A stretch of 9,915 nucleotides of DNA from Rickettsiaceae bacterium (GTDB lineage: Bacteria > Pseudomonadota > Alphaproteobacteria > Rickettsiales > Rickettsiaceae), in NCBI GenBank assembly GCA_022702085.1, contig JAKONF010000046.1:1-9915 (forward strand), given 5' to 3'. The position numbers and the translations under genes were made by a program. Below are positions 1-7,327 of this stretch, one piece after another. The notes below the pieces were generated by a model that had not been told where the DNA came from, did no database searches, and was given only the letters and a program-made list of their open reading frames with translations. How positions within the stretch are numbered: the stretch's first letter is position 1; each line of letters opens with the position of its first letter.

Positions 1-92
1 CCAAGCGCTGGAAACATGCTAAAAGCAGAACCTAAACGTCCGAAAACTAAGATAAATTTGAATATGTAATCTACTGATAATTGTTCAAGCAT
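1..92 (-). CDS. fliR: Flagellar export-gate protein FliR, N-terminal fragment (cut by window edge)
   Basis: The minus strand reads from an ATG at 92-90 off the left edge, giving 30 codons. The peptide begins MLEQLSVDYIFKFILVFGRL and continues with GSAFSMFPALG. A hydrophobic helix containing F-x-R-x-G and ending in a (M)xxPxxG turn is typical of the N-terminus of FliR, an inner-membrane component of the flagellar type III export gate. An in-frame TAA lies three codons upstream, so the start is well placed, although a TTG immediately before the ATG is possible. A perfect TATAAT sits about 25 bases upstream on the same strand. The homologous SctT/YscT proteins of non-flagellar type III secretion share this fold and cannot be excluded from 30 residues. 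The family call is from memory of the motif, and the fragment is too short for certainty. Confidence 0.68.
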   Translation of the reverse strand, partial: MLEQLSVDYIFKFILVFGRLGSAFSMFPAL

Positions 93-117
93 CAAAAATT
101 AATATTAAAAACATCTG

Positions 118-123
118 ATTATA
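118..123 (-). promoter_or_regulatory. Putative -10 element of the fliR-like gene
   Basis: The minus strand carries a perfect TATAAT at 123-118, with TGTA just upstream, about 25 bases before the ATG of the fliR-like gene. No good -35 hexamer lies at 15 to 19 bases; the best-spaced candidates (for example GTGCGT) are poor. In DNA this rich in A and T, an isolated -10 box can arise by chance. The rest of the 143-bp divergent gap (93-235) must also hold the glnP promoter. A TTGACG at 138-143 on the plus strand looks like a -35 box but has no convincing -10 partner at standard spacing. Confidence 0.33.
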
Positions 124-235
124 TACATAATATTTAATTGACGCACTTGCTTTTTATCCTTAAGCTGCTGCAAAACAATATATTTAGCAATAAGTAATTA
201 TATAAATATTCTTTAAACAATAGTCACTAAAAGAT

Positions 236-889
236 ATGGAAAATAATTTTATCAACTTTCTGCCACACATCCTATACATTATTGAAGGGGCATTAGTTAC
301 TCTTAAATATAGTATTTGTTCAGTTTTTTTTGGGGTTATCGTTGGTATAATTTTGGCCGTATTAAAAGTCAGTAGAAAAGCAACATTCAGAATTTTTGCT
401 GATTGCTATACTTCAGTGTTTAGAGGTACGCCGTTATTGATACAACTAAGCATAATATATTTCGTTTTGCCGCTACTAGTTAATGCTAAGCTTAGTATTT
501 TCGCTGCTGGCGTTATTGCTTTCTCGCTTAATTCTGGAGCTTACGTTTCTGAAATTATCAGAGCTGGTATCAATAGCGTTGATAAAGGTCAGTTTGAAGC
601 AGCTAGAGCCTTAGGCATTAATCAGCTATTAACCATGAAAGATATAGTTTTACCGCAGGCTATTCGTAATATTTTTCCTTCACTGATCAATGAACTAATC
701 AATTTAGTTAAAGAATCTGCCTTAATTTCAACGCTAGGAGAAATGGATTTGATGCGCCGTGCTCAATTAGTGCAAGCTGATACTTTCAATTACTTCGCGC
801 CAATGTTAATAGCTGCAGCTTCATATTATATTCTGGTACTCATAATTTCAAGTCTTGGTAAAGTCTTTGAAAAGAAGTTGGCTTTATGA
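236..889 (+). CDS. glnP: Polar amino-acid ABC transporter permease (GlnP-like)
   Basis: This 217-residue inner-membrane protein belongs to the His/Glu/Gln/opine permease family and forms the transmembrane channel of an amino-acid importer. Several hydrophobic helices are visible, around residues 11-43, 70-82, 88-98 and 187-207. Family landmarks are present: FRGTPLL at 62-68, the conserved segment around SGAYVSEIIRAGI (100-112), and the cytoplasmic EAA loop EAARALG (121-127) with its downstream PQAIRN, which docks on the ATPase. KESAL at 159-163 is also typical. An in-frame TAG lies four codons before the ATG, which supports the start. Its stop overlaps the start of glnQ (ATGA), so the two are probably translated together. 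No periplasmic binding-protein gene lies beside it. The substrate (glutamine, glutamate or another polar amino acid) cannot be read from the sequence. Confidence 0.93.
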   Translation: MENNFINFLPHILYIIEGALVTLKYSICSVFFGVIVGIILAVLKVSRKATFRIFADCYTSVFRGTPLLIQLSIIYFVLPLLVNAKLSIFAAGVIAFSLNSGAYVSEIIRAGINSVDKGQFEAARALGINQLLTMKDIVLPQAIRNIFPSLINELINLVKESALISTLGEMDLMRRAQLVQADTFNYFAPMLIAAASYYILVLIISSLGKVFEKKLAL

Positions 890-1608
890 TAGTCCTTGAA
901 AAAATTAGTAAACAATATGGCCAAATCTATGCTGTAAAAGATGTGTCCTTGACTTTTCATGCTAACGAAATTGCGGTGATTATAGGAGCATCTGGTAGTG
1001 GTAAATCGACGCTCTTACGCTGCATCAATTATCTAGAAGAGGCCTCTACTGGTGAAGTTATTATAAATGGAGCGAAGCTGAATGGGAAGAACTCAGCAAA
1101 ATTATGTTTAAAAATTGGTATGGTTTTTCAAAACTTCAATCTTTTTCCGCACATGAATGTTTTGGAAAATTTAATCTATAGCCCGATCAAAATCTTGAAG
1201 CTTGAAGCGAATATTGCTCGCCAAAAAGCCTCTTCACTATTAGCAAAATTTGGTTTAAGTTCTAAGCTAGAGACTTCCGTTAAAGATCTATCTGGTGGCC
1301 AAAAGCAAAGAGTAGCTATTGCCAGAGCTCTAATGATGGATCCGGAAATTTTGTTATTTGATGAACCAACCTCAGCTTTGGATCCTGAAGTGATTAAAGA
1401 TATAATTGAAACGATAAAATTATTGAAATCTCAAATTACCATGCTCGTAGTTACTCATCATTTAAAATTTGCTAAAGCTATTGCAGATCGCATTATCTAT
1501 ATGGATCATGGTTTAGTTCTCGCTGATCAGCCAGCAGCAGAATTTTTTACCAAACCTAAATCTCAAAGAGCGCGTTTGTTTCTAGAGAATATCGGTGATT
1601 TGATGTAA
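886..1608 (+). CDS. glnQ: Polar amino-acid ABC transporter ATP-binding protein (GlnQ-like)
   Basis: This 240-residue ATPase powers the importer formed with the upstream permease. All nucleotide-binding motifs are in order: Walker A GASGSGKST (34-42), Q-loop Q82 in the FQNFNLFPHM segment typical of this subfamily, signature LSGGQ (135-139), Walker B ILLFDE (155-160), D-loop SALDPE (163-168) and switch histidine H191. Family members usually read THEM around the switch histidine; here it is THHL, which keeps the histidine itself. Length matches the family norm of about 240. The start codon overlaps the glnP stop by four bases, and anmK begins 14 bases downstream, so the three genes are probably one transcript. 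The ATPase role is firm. The name glnQ follows the usual rickettsial naming and does not prove glutamine specificity. Confidence 0.94.
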   Translation: MIVLEKISKQYGQIYAVKDVSLTFHANEIAVIIGASGSGKSTLLRCINYLEEASTGEVIINGAKLNGKNSAKLCLKIGMVFQNFNLFPHMNVLENLIYSPIKILKLEANIARQKASSLLAKFGLSSKLETSVKDLSGGQKQRVAIARALMMDPEILLFDEPTSALDPEVIKDIIETIKLLKSQITMLVVTHHLKFAKAIADRIIYMDHGLVLADQPAAEFFTKPKSQRARLFLENIGDLM

Positions 1609-1622
1609 ATTGGATTGATTTT

Positions 1623-2672
1623 ATGCTAGCTATTGGTTTGATGAGCGGAACTTCTTTAGATGGAGTTGATGCTTCATTGGTGGATACCGATGGAGAGTTA
1701 AAATTCGATCCTATTGCCAATTTTTATTTGCCATACTCAGCTGATTTTCAAAATAAATTAAAACAAGTAATCAATACTCATTTAAATTGGTTTGACGTTG
1801 AAATTGAACTTACTCATTATCATAATTTAGCTATCAATGAATTAGTCAAAATAAGTAATGTTTCACGTGAAACAATAGAGTTAATTGGCTTCGCTCAGCA
1901 AACAATTTATCATCAGCCAAAAAGCTTTATAACTTGGCAAATTGGTAATCCTCATCTTCTTAAAGCATTATGCAACATAAAAGTAATCAGTGAATTTCGT
2001 AAGAGCGATGTAGCTTTGGGAGGTGAAGGAGCACCGCTAGTACCTATATTTCATCAATGCCTCCTGCAACATACTGAAAAGCCTGCAAGCATCATAAATA
2101 TAGGCGGAGTTGCTAACATAACTTACGTGGATGACGGCGAGTTAATAGCTTTTGATTGTGGTCCGGGTAATGCTTTAATTGACGACGCTATGCTAAAATA
2201 TTTTGGCTTACCATTTGATGAAAACGGTAAGTGTGCAACTCGCGGTAGAACAAATCAGCAAATTTTAGCTAAATTACTAACTGATGAATTTTTTGAAATT
2301 TCTTATCCTAAATCAATAGATCGTAATCATTTTGGGCAAGTTCATCAGTTGCTAGCTGATTTATCTCCTGAAGACAAAATTGCTACACTTACTGCCTTCA
2401 CTGCTGAATCAATTATAGAAAGTATCAAATTACTTCCCCGAAACCCCAAAAAAATATTTCTAAGTGGTGGTGGAAGTCATAATAAAACTATGGTTGATCT
2501 CTTACGTAAAAAACTAAACATTAGTAATTTAGCAGAAATAGGTTATGACAGTAATTTTATTGAAGCTCAAGCTTTTGCGTATCTTGGAGTGAGACGTTTG
2601 AAAAACCTCTCCTCAACTTTCCCTTATACCACAAAGGCTAAGCAACCTACTGTAATAGGTTCTATATTTTAG
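1623..2672 (+). CDS. anmK: Anhydro-N-acetylmuramic acid kinase (AnmK)
   Basis: AnmK opens and phosphorylates 1,6-anhydro-MurNAc from peptidoglycan turnover, giving MurNAc-6-phosphate in the cytoplasm. The 349-residue protein has the family's ASKHA-type layout: GLMSGTSLDGVD at 5-16 (phosphate binding), ALGGEGAPLVP at 131-141, INIGGVANITYV at 158-169, and FDCGPGNALID at 177-187, where D178 aligns with the catalytic aspartate of the family. LSGGG is at 280-284, and a C-terminal segment SFP/TT-like (333-337) followed by KQPTVIGS matches the usual ending. Length is near that of characterised homologues. One oddity: the family motif HGQT appears here as AQQT (91-94), losing the histidine and glycine. 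It starts 14 bases after glnQ without a clear Shine-Dalgarno and ends 25 bases from a convergent gene. I see no strong terminator hairpin in that gap. Confidence 0.93.
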   Translation: MLAIGLMSGTSLDGVDASLVDTDGELKFDPIANFYLPYSADFQNKLKQVINTHLNWFDVEIELTHYHNLAINELVKISNVSRETIELIGFAQQTIYHQPKSFITWQIGNPHLLKALCNIKVISEFRKSDVALGGEGAPLVPIFHQCLLQHTEKPASIINIGGVANITYVDDGELIAFDCGPGNALIDDAMLKYFGLPFDENGKCATRGRTNQQILAKLLTDEFFEISYPKSIDRNHFGQVHQLLADLSPEDKIATLTAFTAESIIESIKLLPRNPKKIFLSGGGSHNKTMVDLLRKKLNISNLAEIGYDSNFIEAQAFAYLGVRRLKNLSSTFPYTTKAKQPTVIGSIF

Positions 2673-2697
2673 CCAACATACTGGAGATAATTGACCT

Positions 2698-3417
2698 TTA
2701 GTATAAAAAAACTTTTTGAGCTAATTTTTCTTTTACAGTATTTTCAACATCATCTTGATTAGATTTGCGGAATTGATGATGATTAAAATCATTTTGCAAA
2801 TAGTCTTTAACAGCTATGCTCAATTGATCTGTTTTACCTCGGAAGAAATGATCGGCTCCTGGAATTATTTTACATTGCACTTTGCAATTTTGCTTGGAAA
2901 GCTTATGAGCTAGATCTAAAACTGATTTTTCTGAAGTGCCGCTATCTTGATCACCTTGTATAATAAGTCCAGGACTTAGACAAGGAAATAACGAAGAATG
3001 ATCATATTTACTATCACTTGCAGGCGGGGAAGCTGCTATAAAACCAACTATCTCAGGGCGCCTCATAATCAACTGTAGAGCAATCCAAGCACCAAATGAG
3101 AACCCAGCAACTAAGTTGACGTTGTTGAAAGGATTAGCATTTTGTAACCAATCCAGAGACGTAGCTGCATCAGTTAATTCGCCAACGCCATTATCAAACT
3201 GCCCTTGTGAACGACCTACTCCTCTAAAATTGATTCTAAGAACTGAAAACCCACTCTCAATTAGTGCATTATACATTGTAAGAACAACTTTATTATTCAT
3301 TGTTCCTTCATTTAAAGGATGAGGTAGCACTAAAGCAAGAGGTGCGTTTTTATCTTTGGATTCAACATAAACACCTTCAATTCGCCCAGCTGGCCCGTTG
3401 ATTGAAACTTGCATCAT
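2698..3417 (-). CDS. Alpha/beta-fold serine hydrolase, COG2945-like
   Basis: This 239-residue cytoplasmic protein has a complete alpha/beta hydrolase signature. PHPLNEGTMNNKVV (32-45) is the characteristic early block of the COG2945-type family. INFRGVGRSQG (62-72) follows, then the nucleophile elbow GFSFG (105-109, S107), an acid candidate in GDQD (155-158, D158 most likely) and the histidine in GADHFF (188-192, H190). No signal peptide is present. The last 30 or so residues are polar and charged and extend past the normal end of the fold. The start is the first of two consecutive ATG codons, and either could be used. The substrate is unknown; homologues are annotated only as predicted hydrolases. 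It lies between the converging anmK and the end of the lipid A operon, with a 96-bp upstream gap that leaves room for its own promoter. I found no convincing -35/-10 pair there. Confidence 0.87.
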   Translation of the reverse strand: MMQVSINGPAGRIEGVYVESKDKNAPLALVLPHPLNEGTMNNKVVLTMYNALIESGFSVLRINFRGVGRSQGQFDNGVGELTDAATSLDWLQNANPFNNVNLVAGFSFGAWIALQLIMRRPEIVGFIAASPPASDSKYDHSSLFPCLSPGLIIQGDQDSGTSEKSVLDLAHKLSKQNCKVQCKIIPGADHFFRGKTDQLSIAVKDYLQNDFNHHQFRKSNQDDVENTVKEKLAQKVFLY

Positions 3418-3513
3418 AATATATACCGATAATTTTTAGCATAAATTCGAGGAAGGATTGTACATGCAAAATGGTTAATATTCAATAAAAAAATAAATAT
3501 TTTGTTTCCACAT

Positions 3514-4392
3514 TTATCTCCATCTATTATGAAACCAAAACCATTGGCCAGGATTCTGTTTTATCCAGCCTTCTAAAATCTGATTAATCTTGAGCATAAT
3601 ATTATAATAATCTTGTTCTTTGTTCTTTGTTTTTGTGTATTCCAAAGGAGGATGAATTATTAACTCAAAATTACTAGTCTTTGGTATGCGAATAATTTGC
3701 ATCGGCATTATTGGATAATTGAATTGGACAGCAAATTTGGCAATTGCATACGAGGTCATAGCAGGATAACCAAAAAATGGCACCTCAATACCATCATTCA
3801 TTTTTTGATCTACTAACATAGCAATTGCATAACCATCTTTTATGGTTTTTATCAAATCTTTTACTCCGGCAGGGCCTTTGGCGATCAATTGAATATTTTC
3901 ACTATTTCTTGAATTTAGTAAAGCTTGATTGAAATATGGGTTATTGGCTTTTCTATATACCACACCAAATTTAGGATATAATTTGGTAAGTACTTTTAAG
4001 ATCATTTCCCAATTACCAAGGTGACCTGCAAAAGCTAAAAAAGGTTGATTTTCATTGTTAAATTTTGTTAGATGTTCAATTCCTTTTATATCTATCAGCT
4101 TTTCTATTTCAGCTTTTGATAATTTATCAATGTAAGGAAATTCACCAATATAACGGCCAAAATTATCCCAAACTTCATCAATAATTTGCTCATGATTTTG
4201 GCTTTCAGGTATAATTTTAACTAAATTACTACGAGCAATATCGGTAACTTTTAAGTATGGCCCAACTTTGCGCGCAATAAAGCTACAGATATTGGCAGCT
4301 TTATCAATACCAAAAACTAATAAAATTTTCTGCACGTTCCAAAAAACAACATATTCAAAAATATACTGTAATTTTTTAAAAAATTTTTTCAT
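3514..4392 (-). CDS. lpxL: Lipid A late acyltransferase (LpxL/HtrB family)
   Basis: LpxL-type enzymes move a fatty acyl chain from acyl-ACP onto Kdo2-lipid IVA at the inner face of the inner membrane. The 292-residue protein shows the defining HX4E catalytic motif as HLGNWE (H124, E129), then VYRKANNP (145-152), the VDQKMNDGIEVPFFG region (194-208) and the C-terminal PGQWFWFHNRWR (281-292), all typical of the family. A hydrophobic, amphipathic N-terminus (about 10-30) is expected for membrane association. Length is close to that of E. coli LpxL (about 306). It is the last gene of the five-gene operon and overlaps the end of lpxK by 17 bases, its ATG lying inside the final lpxK codons. Acyl-chain length and position cannot be predicted from sequence, and LpxM-type specificity remains possible. 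Confidence 0.92.
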   Translation of the reverse strand: MKKFFKKLQYIFEYVVFWNVQKILLVFGIDKAANICSFIARKVGPYLKVTDIARSNLVKIIPESQNHEQIIDEVWDNFGRYIGEFPYIDKLSKAEIEKLIDIKGIEHLTKFNNENQPFLAFAGHLGNWEMILKVLTKLYPKFGVVYRKANNPYFNQALLNSRNSENIQLIAKGPAGVKDLIKTIKDGYAIAMLVDQKMNDGIEVPFFGYPAMTSYAIAKFAVQFNYPIMPMQIIRIPKTSNFELIIHPPLEYTKTKNKEQDYYNIMLKINQILEGWIKQNPGQWFWFHNRWR

Positions 4393-5371
4393 AAATCATA
4401 TTTGTTAATTTTTCAGTTTCCATAAATTCAAGTTCAACATCAAATCTGATCAGCTCTAATTCTTGTGGAGGTATTTTCACATAATCTTTGGTGGTAGTGA
4501 TTAATATTGCTCTTTCTTTGGCAGCTTTTTGTTTTAAAAAATCTAAATCTTTAGCAGAATAATCATGGTGGTCCTGAAAAATAATACCATCTGCAAGCAT
4601 CAAACCATGATCTTTCAAAGTCATAAAAAATCTTTCTGGATTACCAATACCTGTAAAAGCTATATATCTCCTATTTTTGTCTAGATTTAAATGAGCTACC
4701 ATTTTGGCATCAAAAATTGGTTTAATTTGAGTATTCATTTGGGAAGTAGCTGAAATCTCTGCTAATCTTTGAGCTGACTTTCCTGAATTATCATTCATGG
4801 TGATGAGGATCTCTGCTTTGCTTAAGCCTGCTTCTATAGTTTCTCTTAAAGGTCCTGCAGGTAAAATGAATTCATTGCCAAAGACTCTATGACCATCAAT
4901 TACTGTTATGATCAAATCTTTATGAAAAGAAGGATTTTGCATACCATCATCAACTATGATTACTTCAGGCTTCAATTCTGATAATAATGTTCGCGCATTT
5001 TTGATCTTTTTGGTAACTATGGTAGGTCCATAATCTTTGAGTAATATTGCTTCATCACCAATTTGTTTGTAATTATGCTCATCACTAACCAAAATAGCTT
5101 TACTCGTAGTACCCTTGTAGCCTTTAGCAATAATGACAAATTTTACTTTGCGTAAACTGAGTAGCTTAGCTAACCAAATGACAATTTGAGTTTTGCCAGT
5201 CCCACCAACTGTTATGTTACCAACGCATATAACTTTAGCTGGTAGACTAATTTTAGTACTAAATATTTTTCTAAGCAAAGTTCCAATTTGATAAATCAAA
5301 CTAAACGGCCATAAAGCATAACTAATTATGTTTTTGGTTTGCCAAAATTTTGGATATATTAATTTAATCAT
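4376..5371 (-). CDS. lpxK: Tetraacyldisaccharide 4'-kinase (LpxK)
   Basis: LpxK phosphorylates the 4' position of the tetraacyldisaccharide precursor to give lipid IVA, at the membrane surface. I start it at the ATG at 5371 (331 residues), not the TTG one codon upstream; this start overlaps the waaA stop by 8 bases. A membrane-associating N-terminal helix (about 15-35) precedes Walker A in VGNITVGGTGKT (50-61). KGYKG (83-87) stands where RGYGG is usual, then GDEAILL (105-111), DDGMQN (141-146), LPAGPLRE (170-177), TGIGNPERFF (240-249) and DHHDYS (267-272), which includes the conserved catalytic histidine region. TTTKDYVK is at 292-299. Length matches the family (about 310-340). The usual DDG(F/L)QH has N in place of H here, but the overall motif set leaves little doubt about the function. 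Confidence 0.94.
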   Translation of the reverse strand: MIKLIYPKFWQTKNIISYALWPFSLIYQIGTLLRKIFSTKISLPAKVICVGNITVGGTGKTQIVIWLAKLLSLRKVKFVIIAKGYKGTTSKAILVSDEHNYKQIGDEAILLKDYGPTIVTKKIKNARTLLSELKPEVIIVDDGMQNPSFHKDLIITVIDGHRVFGNEFILPAGPLRETIEAGLSKAEILITMNDNSGKSAQRLAEISATSQMNTQIKPIFDAKMVAHLNLDKNRRYIAFTGIGNPERFFMTLKDHGLMLADGIIFQDHHDYSAKDLDFLKQKAAKERAILITTTKDYVKIPPQELELIRFDVELEFMETEKLTNMIYEKIF

Positions 5372-6635
5372 CAATATATTTTACTATAATTTTCAAATAA
5401 TCATTAATTATTTGTTCTCCGCGTCTCACAAATATGAAAGCATTTTCGCTGATAATTCTAAGCTCATCTTTTCCATGCTCAGACAAAAAATATCCAAGTT
5501 TCAGTAGCAGTTCCCTTTGGTCTGATATCTGTACTGCTGCATGAGCGCTGAGCATTTGAGAAGCAAGTTCATGACAACTACTCATATCAGGGCCAAAAAT
5601 TATCAGCTTAGCAAAATGCGCTGGCTCTAAAATATTATGCCCTCCTATATTGAATGAGCCACCTATAAAGGAAATATAACTTAAATTATAGTATAATCCC
5701 AAAACCCCAAATTCATCAACAATATATAAATCTTGATCTAAGCCTGGCATGTGCCTGCTCGAACTTAAGCTACAAGTCAATCCCAAGCTTTGACAAGTTT
5801 TAATTATTTCAATCACTCGATGTGGATGCCTTGGAATAAGAATAAAATAACAATCGATATATTGTTTTTTGAGTTCAGGTAAGATGTTGAATATTACTAT
5901 CTCGTCCGCAGGATGAGTACTAGCAAAAACTATAATTCTTTTGTCATTAAAATGAGTTTTCAAACTTAAATATTTTTCCTCATTAAAGATGAGTTTTTTA
6001 TTGGCAAATTTAATATTACCTAGATGCGAAACTTTTTTTACTGGTAATTTTTGAAATTTTATTAAGTCTTTTATGCTTTGAGCAACTATTTCAGTAAAAT
6101 ACCAAGCAGGACAAGGGAACCATAAATTAACTCTAGACCAAAAATGAAAAGATTTATCCGACATGCAGGCATTGAGCAACAACAGTTTGCAATTCTTTGC
6201 TCCTTCAGAGAGCAAAGCTGGCCATAATTCTGATTCAAAAAAAATGCCTAAATCAGGTTGCCAATGTTTAAAAAAATTTTTAACTGCTAATATATTATCT
6301 ATTGGCTGAAATTGATGAATGGCATTAGCAGGTAATTTGTCAGCTAAATTTTGGGCAGATGATAAAGTACCTGTAGAGATTAAAAAACTTAAATCAGAGC
6401 GTTTATCAAAATATTTGCTATTGATCTTTTCAATTAAATTTAACGCAGCTATTGATTCACCAAGACTTGCGGCATGTAGCCAAATTAAAAATCCTTCGGG
6501 CCTCGATATGCTAGCAATACCTAATCTCTCCTCAAATCTTTTGGCATCTTCTTTACCTTTTAAAACTCTAAGGCAAAATATAAATGGATATAAACAAGAT
6601 AAAATTAATAATAAAAAATGATATAGGTAGATCAT
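5364..6635 (-). CDS. waaA: 3-deoxy-D-manno-octulosonic acid transferase (WaaA/KdtA)
   Basis: WaaA transfers Kdo from CMP-Kdo to lipid IVA at the cytoplasmic face of the inner membrane (GT30 family, GT-B fold). The 423-residue protein begins with a membrane anchor (about 4-22). It then shows LKGKED-AKRFEERLG (25-39), the catalytic block WLHAASLGE (52-60, with E60 as the expected base), FFESELWP (132-139), FASTHPADE (237-245), PRHPHR (268-273) and the C-terminal donor-binding GGSFNIGGHNILEPA (325-339). The DTMGELG element usual before that block reads DEFGVLG (307-313) here. Length is the family norm of about 420. The ATG overlaps the stop of the preceding DUF374 gene (ATGA), and its own stop overlaps lpxK, so translation is probably coupled on both sides. 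Whether it adds one or two Kdo residues cannot be read from sequence. Confidence 0.94.
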   Translation of the reverse strand: MIYLYHFLLLILSCLYPFIFCLRVLKGKEDAKRFEERLGIASISRPEGFLIWLHAASLGESIAALNLIEKINSKYFDKRSDLSFLISTGTLSSAQNLADKLPANAIHQFQPIDNILAVKNFFKHWQPDLGIFFESELWPALLSEGAKNCKLLLLNACMSDKSFHFWSRVNLWFPCPAWYFTEIVAQSIKDLIKFQKLPVKKVSHLGNIKFANKKLIFNEEKYLSLKTHFNDKRIIVFASTHPADEIVIFNILPELKKQYIDCYFILIPRHPHRVIEIIKTCQSLGLTCSLSSSRHMPGLDQDLYIVDEFGVLGLYYNLSYISFIGGSFNIGGHNILEPAHFAKLIIFGPDMSSCHELASQMLSAHAAVQISDQRELLLKLGYFLSEHGKDELRIISENAFIFVRRGEQIINDYLKIIVKYIDD

Positions 6636-7327
6636 CTGTTCTTTGCGTAATCCTCTGCAAGTCTAGCTAAAACATTTAGCTTACTTACTAAATTATCGTC
6701 ATTTGTTTTTTTATCAGCAGATAATATCAATGGTGAACCAATAATCACATATATTGAACCGAAAGGTAGTGGCACTATTAATTTATCCCAACTTTTTAGT
6801 GAAAAAAATCTAGAGCTAATACATGATACAGGAATTAAGTTAGCATTATATTTTCTAGCGAGTTCCGTAATATTACTATTAATTGTATAAAGGGGACCTC
6901 TCGGCCCATCAGGTGTTATAATTATGCTAGCTTTTTCACTTAGTTTAGAGATAATTTGCCGCAAGACATTAGTTGAATTTTTATTAGAGGATCCTTCAAG
7001 AACATTAAGGCCAAAATCATGAATAATTTTACTTATAATTTTACCATCATTATGAGGCGATATTAAAACATAAGCACCTTTGAAATTATTAGAACTGGAT
7101 TGGTGATTTTCAAATATACTAGATCCACATACAAGGCGATTATGCCATAGGGCATAAATTTTCCCCTTATTATCTAGATTATTTTTTTGATCTTGATAAG
7201 TTATATTTAAGCGTGATGTTTTGTAAACTATCTTCAAGTATATGAATAATAGTTTATGTAAACAATTAGCTAAAACCTGATTCTTCTTAAACCATTTTTT
7301 AAGCTGCCATTTTAGCTCTCTAAGCAT
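6632..7327 (-). CDS. DUF374 lysophospholipid-acyltransferase-like protein, possible lipid A acyltransferase
   Basis: The 231-residue protein matches the DUF374 branch of the LPLAT superfamily. Visible motifs are ALWHNRL (59-65), SPHNDGKIISKI (90-101), the EGSS element (111-114), ITPDGPRGP (137-145) and ELARKYNANLIPVS (155-168). An N-terminal hydrophobic stretch (about 20-35) suggests membrane association. Family knowledge: DUF374 includes LpxJ, a late lipid A acyltransferase of Campylobacterota, so a role in adding an acyl chain to lipid A is plausible. This fits its position between aatA and waaA, in one run with lpxK and lpxL. The usual arginine before GSS is replaced by glutamate (E111). 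It overlaps aatA by 8 bases and waaA by 4. The acyltransferase family is secure; the substrate is inferred from context. Confidence 0.84.
   Translation of the reverse strand: MLRELKWQLKKWFKKNQVLANCLHKLLFIYLKIVYKTSRLNITYQDQKNNLDNKGKIYALWHNRLVCGSSIFENHQSSSNNFKGAYVLISPHNDGKIISKIIHDFGLNVLEGSSNKNSTNVLRQIISKLSEKASIIITPDGPRGPLYTINSNITELARKYNANLIPVSCISSRFFSLKSWDKLIVPLPFGSIYVIIGSPLILSADKKTNDDNLVSKLNVLARLAEDYAKNR

Noticed and set aside
2673..2697. Possible bidirectional terminator between the convergent anmK and hydrolase genes
   Set aside because: Only 25 bases are available and no stem-loop of useful strength could be found. The A/T run at 2704-2715 lies inside the hydrolase gene.
3116..3322. Plus-strand open frame of 68 codons opposite the alpha/beta hydrolase gene
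   Set aside because: It lies wholly antisense to a gene with full catalytic motifs, has no recognisable domain and no supporting start signal.
3478..3505. Possible terminator after lpxL: AATATT repeated around a T-rich stretch
   Set aside because: AATATT is its own complement, so the apparent stem is a chance product of AT-rich sequence. There is no GC-rich stem followed by a T run in the right order.
5372..5374. TTG as the lpxK start codon
   Set aside because: An ATG follows immediately at 5371 and needs no rare start; the difference is one residue and affects no motif.
6319..6621. Plus-strand open frame of 100 codons opposite the N-terminal part of waaA
   Set aside because: It is antisense to the conserved WaaA membrane anchor and catalytic region, and its composition mirrors that gene.
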